Assembly (NCBI GenBank): GCA_003164855.1
Contig: PLUI01000256.1
Coordinates: 8,144 to 41,727 of the forward strand
Direction: 5' to 3'
From: Acidobacteriaceae bacterium
GTDB taxonomy: Bacteria; Acidobacteriota; Terriglobia; Terriglobales; Acidobacteriaceae
Length of the DNA: 33,584 nucleotides
Below, piece after piece: positions 10,200 to 18,110 of the stretch. The first letter of the stretch is position 1; each line of letters begins with the position of its first letter. The notes below the pieces were generated by a model, which did no database searches, had not been told where the DNA came from, and worked only from the letters and a program-made list of their open reading frames with translations. The position numbers and the translations under genes were made by a program.

Positions 10200-10718
10200 A
10201 TGAGCGTTGGGAAGCCACCTACTCATTTGGATTGGTACGCCATTCAGACTCGTTCGCGTCATGAAAAGATGGTAGTCCAGCAACTGCAGAACCAGGGCAT
10301 CATCACATTTCTGCCGCTTTCGAGCCAGGTGCGGGAGTGGAGCGACCGGCAGAAAGTGGTGGAATTTCCCTTGTTCCCCGGCTACGCTTTTGTCCGCTTG
10401 GTATATGGGCCGGAAGAACGGCTTAGGGTGCTGCGCACGGAAGGCGTGGTTAATTTTGTGGGAACTTCTGGACAGGGAATAGCGATTCCTGAAAAACAGA
10501 TTGAGCACGTCCAAACTCTTCTCGCCAGTAAGGTTCCCTTCGAAAGTTATCCCTTTCTCAAAGCGGGCCAGCGGGTGCGAATCCGTGGCGGAGCGCTGAA
10601 TGGAACGGAAGGAATTTTGGTGCGGCAGGATGCGGATCGCATGCTGGTAATTTCCGTGGATCTGATTCAACGATCCCTGTCGATTCGGCTTCAAGGATAT
10701 GAAGTGGAAGCCGTATAG
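10200..10718 (+). CDS. NusG paralog, UpxY/RfaH/LoaP-like transcription antiterminator
   Basis: NGN domain (DWYAIQTRSRHEKMVVQQLQNQGIITFLPL...FPLFPGYAFVRL) and KOW domain (AGQRVRIRGGALNGTEGILV). GTG at 10197 is an alternative start. Confidence 0.85.
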   Translation: MSVGKPPTHLDWYAIQTRSRHEKMVVQQLQNQGIITFLPLSSQVREWSDRQKVVEFPLFPGYAFVRLVYGPEERLRVLRTEGVVNFVGTSGQGIAIPEKQIEHVQTLLASKVPFESYPFLKAGQRVRIRGGALNGTEGILVRQDADRMLVISVDLIQRSLSIRLQGYEVEAV

Positions 10719-10780
10719 CGTTTGCCGCGACCCCCAAGCGGCTGCATTTTTGAATTTCTTTGAACTCTCTCCCGGAAACC

Positions 10781-10827
10781 CAGTGAGCCATTAAGTGGAA
10801 CAGCTATCTGGCTGTCCGTGCTCACTG
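10781..10827 (+). promoter_or_regulatory. two-tier stem-loop in the nusG-paralog/fis-like intergenic region
   Basis: Outer perfect 8-bp inverted repeat CAGTGAGC (10781-10788)/GCTCACTG (10820-10827), inner ACAGC/GCTGT. Confidence 0.5.
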
Positions 10828-10863
10828 ACCATTACAGACTGGTGAACTGTGTGAGGCAAAATC

Positions 10864-11241
10864 ATGGATGAAATGCAAGTGAAGAACAATAATGAGGAGA
10901 TAATGAACGAATCCCAGGCTGCGGAGTCGGTGGGGTCTCTCGCTGTAGCAGGGCATGAGTCCGCGCCGTCGGCGGCCAAGGTTACGCTGCGTACGCTCCG
11001 AGCTGAGACTGAAATGCAAGCCATCAGTCAAGCCCTGGCGCAAACCGGTTGGAATCGCAAGCGCGCGGCGCAATTGCTGAGCATCAGCTACCGGGGATTG
11101 CTCTACAAGATTCGGCAACACAACATCACGAAGGACCAAAGTATATCGGGAGTTCCCAAACGGGCGAAGATGGCGGATACTTTGAACTGGGAATCTTCCA
11201 GTCTGGCCGTCGCCGGTGGCGGGGCTCCGAGCAAAGATTGA
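10864..11241 (+). CDS. stand-alone Fis-family (HTH_8) DNA-binding protein
   Basis: EMQAISQALAQTGWNRKRAAQLLSISYRGLLYKIRQHNI matches the NtrC/Fis C-terminal HTH; no receiver or AAA+ domain. Confidence 0.75.
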   Translation: MDEMQVKNNNEEIMNESQAAESVGSLAVAGHESAPSAAKVTLRTLRAETEMQAISQALAQTGWNRKRAAQLLSISYRGLLYKIRQHNITKDQSISGVPKRAKMADTLNWESSSLAVAGGGAPSKD

Positions 11242-11407
11242 TCGCCTGGCATTGATCGCAGGGCGAAGATCGGATCGCACGGGCCTGAAGCTGCGCACTG
11301 GTTGCGGCCGCTCGCGGTTGAACTTTGGCCGACAAGATCTGGAATTTGACGGAATCAAATGTCGTGTAGGTTTACTGGGCGCGAGAACTACTTGGGGGAA
11401 ACAATTC

Positions 11408-12169
11408 ATGAGTCGTAATTTCGAGCTGTTACAAAAGATCGGCAGGGAACAGACCCTCTACACCACTACTGCCGAAGAGCCTTTCCAGGAGATGGAGCCG
11501 CCTCCAGTTGTAGTTCCGGTCGGCTCACGTTTGGAGATTGAAGGGGCCGAGCTCGAGGAAATTACAAAGGTAGTGCAACGAGTATTCTTGCTGCCTGGAA
11601 ACGATTCGCCTCGGACTGTAGTGTTCGCCGGCACGGAGCCAGGAAATGGTTGCAGTTGGGTGTGTGCGCGGGTTGCGGAGGTGTTAGCCGGGCAGGTCTC
11701 TGGAACGGTTTGCCTGGTGGATGCGAACCTGCGAAGTCCCGGATTAAATGCGCAGTTTGCGGCGGAGAATGCGTATGGGCTGACCGATGCGCTCCGCAAG
11801 CGAGAACCGATTCGGAGCTTTGCGCAGCCTCTGTCTTGCCCGAGGTTGTGGCTGGTCAGCTCTGGCTCGGCCGCCGAAGATGGGCAAAGCTTACTATCGT
11901 CGGACCGGATGCGTCAGAGGATGACGGAACTCAGGGCGGAATTCGATTATGTCTTGATCGATACGCCGGCGATCAGTTCGAGCAATGACGCCACCGTGCT
12001 GGGAGCCGCCACGGACGGCCTGGTGGTGGTGCTGAAGGCGAACAGCTCGCGGCGGGAGAGTGCGCGGGGGGCGATGCAGGATCTGCGCGCGGCCAAGGTG
12101 CGGGTGCTGGGGGCGGTTTTGAACCAGCGAACCTTCCCCATTCCGCAATCCATTTACGACAAGCTCTAA
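11408..12169 (+). CDS. CpsD/CapB-like (BY-kinase/MinD-like) polysaccharide-biosynthesis ATPase with degenerate Walker A
   Basis: VVFAGTEPGNGCSWVCARVAEVLA...TVCLVDANLRSPGL...FDYVLIDTPAISSSNDATVLGAATDGLVVVLKANSSRRE. ATG at 11408 is a better start than 11216. Confidence 0.7.
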   Translation: MSRNFELLQKIGREQTLYTTTAEEPFQEMEPPPVVVPVGSRLEIEGAELEEITKVVQRVFLLPGNDSPRTVVFAGTEPGNGCSWVCARVAEVLAGQVSGTVCLVDANLRSPGLNAQFAAENAYGLTDALRKREPIRSFAQPLSCPRLWLVSSGSAAEDGQSLLSSDRMRQRMTELRAEFDYVLIDTPAISSSNDATVLGAATDGLVVVLKANSSRRESARGAMQDLRAAKVRVLGAVLNQRTFPIPQSIYDKL

Positions 12170-12260
12170 GGTAGGAAACTGGCATTCATCCGCTGCGGCG
12201 TTGTCCTGTCAGTCGGTTGACGTGTTTGATAGCAGTTTTAGGAATGTAAGGACTAATAGA

Positions 12261-12926
12261 ATGTTCGACAATCTGCGCGCGGATTTCCAGGCAGCCATGG
12301 GTCACCGAAAGCTGGAGCGGGGGCTGTGGCGTGTGCTGCTGCGCATCGAGACGCCGGCCATTGTGTGCTACCGCTATTCCCATTGGGTATTGCATGTGCG
12401 TATCCCCGTGATCCGGCAACTGCTTTTGATTCCAGCCCTGTTCTGGCAGCGATTCAACCAGATGTTTTTTGGCATTTTTATTTCCCCGGACGCGGAGATC
12501 GGGCCGGGCATGATCATTCATACACCATACGGAATATTCATCCCGCCTGTGAAGATTGGCGCCAACTGCACGTTTACCTCGGGAGTGCTGATCGGTTCTG
12601 GGTGCCGCAGCGTGGGTGACAACGTTTACTTTGGCGCGGGCTGCAAGATTATTGGGGACGCTAAGATTGGAAACAATGTGGTGGTCGTTGCCAACAGCGT
12701 AGTGCTGACTGACGTGCCGGACAACACGACGATCATGGGAGTGCCTGCCCGCATCAAGCTGCCGGGAGGCAAACCCAAGAAGTTTGCCTGGCGAGCGATC
12801 CAGCCGGGACAAAAGACTAGTGAACCGACAAACGGCCAGGGCAACGGCGTGAAAAATGATTCGCAGCACGAGAACAAGAGTGAAGCCTCGGACCAACAGA
12901 CTCCGGGTCCGAAAGCTCGCGCGTAA
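12261..12926 (+). CDS. serine acetyltransferase-like left-handed beta-helix (hexapeptide) acetyltransferase
   Basis: IGPGMIIHTPYGIFIPPVKIGANCTFTSGVLIG...VGDNVYFGAGCKIIGDAKIGNNVVVVANSVVLTDVPDNTTIMGVPAR. Confidence 0.8.
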   Translation: MFDNLRADFQAAMGHRKLERGLWRVLLRIETPAIVCYRYSHWVLHVRIPVIRQLLLIPALFWQRFNQMFFGIFISPDAEIGPGMIIHTPYGIFIPPVKIGANCTFTSGVLIGSGCRSVGDNVYFGAGCKIIGDAKIGNNVVVVANSVVLTDVPDNTTIMGVPARIKLPGGKPKKFAWRAIQPGQKTSEPTNGQGNGVKNDSQHENKSEASDQQTPGPKARA

Positions 12927-12947
12927 GCGGGGAAGAGAGAAAGAACA

Positions 12948-14093
12948 TTGGATTTTTCCTGGAGTGAAGAGCAGGCAGCATTTCGCAAGGAAGTGATTCG
13001 GTTCGCGAAGGAAGAGTTGAACGATGACGTCGCCAAGCGGGACCGCGACGAGGAGTTTCCCTTTGACTTCTGGAAGAAATGCGCTGCGTTTGGAATTCAG
13101 GGATTGCCGGTTCCGCCAGAATATGGCGGTGGCGGCGCCGACACGCTGACCACGGTCTGCGCTTTGGAAGCGCTGGGCTACGGCTGCAAAGACAACGGAT
13201 TCCTCTTCTCCTTGAACGCGCACATGTGGACAACGGAGATTCCGTTGATGGCATTCGGTACCGAAGAGCAGAAGCGCAGGTACTTGCCGAAGCTGATCAG
13301 CGGGGAGTGGATCGGGCTGCACTGCATGACCGAACCCGGCTCGGGTTCGGACGCCTACAGCCTGAAGACGCGGGCGGAACGCAAAGGCGACCGCTATGTG
13401 ATCAATGGCAGCAAGACGTTCATCACGAACACGATCTACGGCGATCTTTTCATCGTGTTCGCGAATGTCGATCCGGCGAAGGGCGCGAACGGAGTTACCG
13501 GGTTTCTGATCGAGAAGGGGACGCCGGGCCTGATAGTTGGCCAGAAGTTGCACAAAATGGGGTTGCGCACCTCGCCCATGTCAGAAGTTGCGCTGGTCGA
13601 TTGTGAAGTGCCAGCGGAAAATATTCTGGGCAAAGAGGGCAGTGGCCAGGCCATCTTCACACATTCGATGGAGTGGGAGCGCACCTGCATTCTGGCCAGC
13701 CATCTTGGAATGATGCAAAGGCTGCAGGAAACATGCGTGAAGTACGCGCGCGAACGGCGGCAATTTGGCGAGCCGATCGGAAAATATTCCGCCATCGGCA
13801 ACAAGATCGCCGACATGGAAGTCCGCCTTGAAACTGGCCGGCTGCTGGTGTACAAGGCGGCCTGGCTGAAGAGCCAGGGGCGGCATGCTCTGCGCGAGGC
13901 TTCCATGGCTAAACTTTACGTGAGCGAAGCCTGCGTACAGAGTTGTCTCGATGCGATCCAGATCCATGGCGGTTACGGCTATATGACCGAGTACGAGATG
14001 GAGCGCGATCTGCGGGACGCAATTTCCGGCAAACTCTACTCGGGAACTTCCGAGATTCAGAGGGTGATTATTGCCGGGTTTCACGGACTCTGA
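12948..14093 (+). CDS. acyl-CoA dehydrogenase-family flavoprotein, PltE-type prolyl-carrier dehydrogenase candidate
   Basis: TTG start. ACAD motifs (TEPGSGSDAYSLKTRAER, YARERRQFGEPIGKYSAI, QIHGGYGYMTEYEMERDLRDA, YSGTSEIQRVII). Directly followed by a proline-code A enzyme and a stand-alone carrier. Confidence 0.85.
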   Translation: MDFSWSEEQAAFRKEVIRFAKEELNDDVAKRDRDEEFPFDFWKKCAAFGIQGLPVPPEYGGGGADTLTTVCALEALGYGCKDNGFLFSLNAHMWTTEIPLMAFGTEEQKRRYLPKLISGEWIGLHCMTEPGSGSDAYSLKTRAERKGDRYVINGSKTFITNTIYGDLFIVFANVDPAKGANGVTGFLIEKGTPGLIVGQKLHKMGLRTSPMSEVALVDCEVPAENILGKEGSGQAIFTHSMEWERTCILASHLGMMQRLQETCVKYARERRQFGEPIGKYSAIGNKIADMEVRLETGRLLVYKAAWLKSQGRHALREASMAKLYVSEACVQSCLDAIQIHGGYGYMTEYEMERDLRDAISGKLYSGTSEIQRVIIAGFHGL

Positions 14094-14135
14094 AAGTTTT
14101 CGAACACCCCCGAATCCTTTTCGACTGGGACGGAC

Positions 14136-15746
14136 ATGGCATACATACTGCAACAGCTTTTGACCAAGAGCGCGGCGCGCTATCCCGAGAAGACGGCGGT
14201 GTGGGCGCGGGGCCGCAGCATCACGTACCGGGAACTCGACGAGCGTTCGAACCAGCTTGCACATTTATTACGGCAGCACGGAGTAAAGAAGGGCGATCGC
14301 GTGGGATTGTACTTTCCCAAGTGCGTGGAGTCGGTGATCTCGATGCTGGGGGTGGTAAAAGCGGGCGCCGTTTATGTGCCGCTCGATCCGCAAGCACCGG
14401 CGGACCGCGTGGGCTACATCATCGGTAATTGCGGCATTCGCGCGTTAATCACGAAAGAGGATAAGCGCCACGGTCTTGACGAATCTACGCTGGCATCGCT
14501 CGAGTTTTGCGTGATGATTGAAGAGGCGACGAAATCCAGCAACGGAACAAAAATAATTCCGTGGTCGATGTTAAGTGAATTTCCCGCCGCGCATGCCCCG
14601 GAAGTCGTACTCACCGAGACGGACCTGGCCTACATTCTTTATACCTCGGGCTCCACGGGGCGGCCCAAGGGCGTGATGTTGTCGCATCAGAATGCGCTGA
14701 CTTTTGTGGAATGGTGCGCTGCGACTTTTGAAATTACTAGGGAAGATCGGCTCTCCAACCACGCGCCACTGCATTTCGATCTTTCGGTTTTTGACGTTTA
14801 CAACGCGCTTGAGGCTGGGGCTACGGTATTTTTGATCACCGAAGATCTGGCTTTGTTCCCATCGCGACTGGCCAGCTTCATTGAGACACAGGGAATTACC
14901 GTTTGGTATTCGGTTCCGTCCGCGTTGACGCTGCTGCTTCTGCATGCGAATGTGAATGCGGAAAAACTTTCGCGCTTGCGGCTGATTCTCTTTGCGGGCG
15001 AGGTCTTCCCCTTGAAGTATCTGCGGCAACTGGCCGATTTACTGCCGCACGTCGAATTGCAGAATCTTTACGGTCCGACGGAAACCAACGTGTGCACATA
15101 CTACGAGGTGGAGCGGGAACGGCTCGCCAGCCTGGAGAAATTGCCCATTGGGATCGCCTGCGAGAATACAGAAGTATTCGCGGTCAACGATCAGGATGAA
15201 ATTGTCACCCAGCCGGGCGGAACCGGAGAACTCTACGTGCGCGGGCCGGCCGTGACTTACGGCTACTGGGCCGATCCGGAGAAGACCGCGAAGATGGTTG
15301 TTCCCAACCGGTTTCAGAAGAACTTCGAGGAAAAGATTTACCGTACTGGAGATTTGGTGCAGCTGGCCGAGGATGGCAACTATTATTTTCTAGGCCGCCG
15401 TGACAGCATGATCAAGAGCCGCGGTTACCGGATCGAACTGGGCGAGATTGAAAGCGCCCTGCTCAGTCACGAGGCGGTGAAAGAGGCAGTGGCCGTTGCC
15501 ATCCCCGATGATATTGTCAGCAACCGTATCGTGGCGGTGATCGCGGCGCACGACGGCATCACCATTAAGCCATCGGAACTGCAACAGCACTGTGGCAGCC
15601 GAATTCCCAAGTACATGATCCCGGAACTGATCGAGTTCCGCGACAGCTTGCCCAAAACTTCAACCGGAAAAGTGGACCGCGTGCAACTCACGCAGGAAAG
15701 TATTCGCGCGGCCAACCAGCCGCCATCGGAAGTAGTTTCGCAGTAA
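14136..15746 (+). CDS. stand-alone amino-acid adenylation enzyme, PltF-type L-prolyl-AMP ligase candidate
   Basis: A-domain cores LAYILYTSGSTGRPKGVM, LYGPTETN, YRTGDLVQ, TSTGKV. Code aligned by hand to GrsA PheA: D-L-F-Y-L-A-L-V-C-K. Confidence 0.85.
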   Translation: MAYILQQLLTKSAARYPEKTAVWARGRSITYRELDERSNQLAHLLRQHGVKKGDRVGLYFPKCVESVISMLGVVKAGAVYVPLDPQAPADRVGYIIGNCGIRALITKEDKRHGLDESTLASLEFCVMIEEATKSSNGTKIIPWSMLSEFPAAHAPEVVLTETDLAYILYTSGSTGRPKGVMLSHQNALTFVEWCAATFEITREDRLSNHAPLHFDLSVFDVYNALEAGATVFLITEDLALFPSRLASFIETQGITVWYSVPSALTLLLLHANVNAEKLSRLRLILFAGEVFPLKYLRQLADLLPHVELQNLYGPTETNVCTYYEVERERLASLEKLPIGIACENTEVFAVNDQDEIVTQPGGTGELYVRGPAVTYGYWADPEKTAKMVVPNRFQKNFEEKIYRTGDLVQLAEDGNYYFLGRRDSMIKSRGYRIELGEIESALLSHEAVKEAVAVAIPDDIVSNRIVAVIAAHDGITIKPSELQQHCGSRIPKYMIPELIEFRDSLPKTSTGKVDRVQLTQESIRAANQPPSEVVSQ

Positions 15747-15796
15747 CGGATTTCGATTTCATAAGAAGACAAACGACCTAGGAGGAAGCGCCCGCA

Positions 15797-16078
15797 ATGT
15801 CCACCGTAAACCAAACACCCGCAACTCATGCTCCAGTTCTCAAGGATCAAATTCGCGAATTCATTATGGAGAATCTGGCGCACGCCAAAGGCATCACGTC
15901 TTTCACCGACGACGAATCGCTGATGGAGAGCGGAGTCATTGACTCGCTCGGGATTTTCCGGCTGGTCTCTTTCCTGGAAGAGGACTTGCGAGTGCGAGTC
16001 AGCGACGAAGAGATCAATGCTGAGACGCTCAAGAGCGTAAACTCGATCGAACAGCTGGTTCTCAGCAAGAAGAAATAG
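15797..16078 (+). CDS. stand-alone acyl/peptidyl carrier protein (PltL-like)
   Basis: 93 aa with phosphopantetheine motif SGVIDSLGIFRL; GGAGG upstream. Confidence 0.85.
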   Translation: MSTVNQTPATHAPVLKDQIREFIMENLAHAKGITSFTDDESLMESGVIDSLGIFRLVSFLEEDLRVRVSDEEINAETLKSVNSIEQLVLSKKK

Positions 16079-16235
16079 CAACTCGACCTGTACGTTTGGC
16101 GAGGACAGGCGGCTCCCCCAGCCTCCGCGCTGCAAAAAGGAAGCGCACAGACTTCCGCACGCAAGTCATGCCGATCGGTTTTGTCCGGCATGGCCCTGGG
16201 CCCTGTTAAATTTTACTTGCCAACGAGAGTGCGAT

Positions 16236-18110
16236 TTGAAAATAGAGACACATCTGGCTGAACCTCCCGCAGTAGCCCCCGCTGCGATGCCGCAGTGGAT
16301 CTCCGTCCCGCAGTTGGCAGCGCAACAAGCGGCTGCCCATCCTGAGGCTGTGGCTGTGGTCTCAGGTTCGCAACGCTTGACTTATGCGGAACTGGATCGC
16401 AGCGCCAACCAACTCGCCCATTATCTGAGAGCCACCGGTGTGGGTGAGGAGCAGGTCGTCGGATTACATCTGGAGAGATCACCTGCATCAGTGATTAGCG
16501 CGCTGGCTGTGTTGAAGGCGGGTGCAGCTTATTTGCCGCTCGATCCATCGCTGCCGGCGGAACGGCTGCGCTACATGCTGACGGATGCAAACGTGTCGGT
16601 GGTGATGAGCCAGGGCTCGAACGCCGAGCTGCTGCCGAAGCACACGTGGTCGGTGCTGGATTGGATGCGCTTGCATCCTTTGCTGGACGGCTATCCTTCG
16701 GACTGTCCACGGAGCGTGGTTACTGCCGAGAGTCTGGCTTATGTAATTTACACTTCCGGGTCGACAGGACAGCCGAAGGGGGTTGAGGCCACGCATGGTG
16801 GGCTGCGCAACCTGATTGATTGGCACATCCGGGCGTTCAAGGTGACCTCGGCAGACCGCGCCAGCTTGCAGGCAGTAGTCGGTTTCGACGCCGCCGTCTG
16901 GGAGCTGTGGCCTTATCTGGCGGTCGGAGCCAGTGTGCACATTCCACAGGGATCGGTGCGCAGTAATCCCGACGCGATTCGCGAATGGCTGCTGACCCAG
17001 AAGATCAGCGTCACTTTTTTGCCGCCGGCGTTGGCGGAACAGCTGCTTCTTTTCGAGTGGCCGTCGGACACGGCTCTACGGATTCTCCTTACCGGCGCAG
17101 ATACGCTGCGTCGACGGCCTTCTCCAGGGCTGCCGTTTACTCTGGTCAATAATTATGGTCCGACGGAGGGCACCGTGGTCGCGACCTCGGGGCGAGTTAA
17201 GCCTGAAGGTGCCGACGGTCACATGCCTACGATTGGACGCGCCATCGATAACACGCAGATTTATATTTTGGATGAAATGATGCAACCGGTGCCGGAGGGC
17301 GACAGCGGAGAACTCTACATTGGCGGAGCAGGCGTAGCGCGGGGATACCGGAACAATCCGGTGCTCACGGCGGAAAAATTTGTGCGCAATCCGCTGGGTG
17401 GATCTGGCCGTCTCTACCGAACCGGTGATCGCGCCCGCTTCCTGCCCAGCGGCGAGATTGAGTTCCTGGGGCGCCTCGATGATCAGATCAAGATTCGCGG
17501 TTACCGCGTGGAGCCGAATGAGATCATTAATGCGTTGAACACGTATCCGGGAGTGCAGGCCAGCGCCGTCGCCGTGGAGGCGGACAAAGCAGAAAAGCGG
17601 CTCATCGCTTACGTTGTGTTAACACCGGGAGCCAAGGTCGACCCCACCGGATTGCGCCAGATGCTTTCCCGGCAATTGCCTGACTACATGGTCCCTGCGA
17701 TGCTGGTACGAGTCGACGCTTTGCCTCTGACTGCGAATGGCAAAGTCGACTGTGCCGCGCTTCCCGCTCCCACCGCCGCGAACGCTCTGGCCGATGACAG
17801 ATTTGTGGCGCCCCGCACCATGGTAGAGGAGCGGCTGGCGGGCCTTCTAAAGCCATTGCTGCACGTGGACCGGGTCAGTGTGAAAGACAATTTCTTCCTG
17901 TTGGGCGGCCATTCACTGTTGGGAACACAGTTGATTTCCAGAATAAGCGAGTCCTTCGGAGTGGAACTCAGCCTGCTCAGCCTGTTCGATCATCCCACTC
18001 TGGAAGAAATGTCGGTAGAAGTGGAAAGGCTCATTCTCGCCAAAGTCGAAGCCATGAGCGCGGAGGACCGGCGCGCGCTGTCGCAGTTTGCGTTCGAGGG
18101 GAATCAGTAG
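16236..18110 (+). CDS. NRPS A-T didomain, leucine-type code
   Basis: LAYVIYTSGSTGQPKGVE, NNYGPTEGT, LYRTGDRAR, NGKVD, carrier motif DNFFLLGGHSLLGTQL. Code DAWFLGNVVK. TTG start; ATG at 16287 possible. Confidence 0.85.
   Translation: MKIETHLAEPPAVAPAAMPQWISVPQLAAQQAAAHPEAVAVVSGSQRLTYAELDRSANQLAHYLRATGVGEEQVVGLHLERSPASVISALAVLKAGAAYLPLDPSLPAERLRYMLTDANVSVVMSQGSNAELLPKHTWSVLDWMRLHPLLDGYPSDCPRSVVTAESLAYVIYTSGSTGQPKGVEATHGGLRNLIDWHIRAFKVTSADRASLQAVVGFDAAVWELWPYLAVGASVHIPQGSVRSNPDAIREWLLTQKISVTFLPPALAEQLLLFEWPSDTALRILLTGADTLRRRPSPGLPFTLVNNYGPTEGTVVATSGRVKPEGADGHMPTIGRAIDNTQIYILDEMMQPVPEGDSGELYIGGAGVARGYRNNPVLTAEKFVRNPLGGSGRLYRTGDRARFLPSGEIEFLGRLDDQIKIRGYRVEPNEIINALNTYPGVQASAVAVEADKAEKRLIAYVVLTPGAKVDPTGLRQMLSRQLPDYMVPAMLVRVDALPLTANGKVDCAALPAPTAANALADDRFVAPRTMVEERLAGLLKPLLHVDRVSVKDNFFLLGGHSLLGTQLISRISESFGVELSLLSLFDHPTLEEMSVEVERLILAKVEAMSAEDRRALSQFAFEGNQ

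Noticed and set aside
12186-13553. 455-aa minus-strand ORF across the acetyltransferase and flavoprotein genes
   Set aside because: Spans two well-supported plus-strand genes plus their gap and shows no recognisable domain; shadow ORF.
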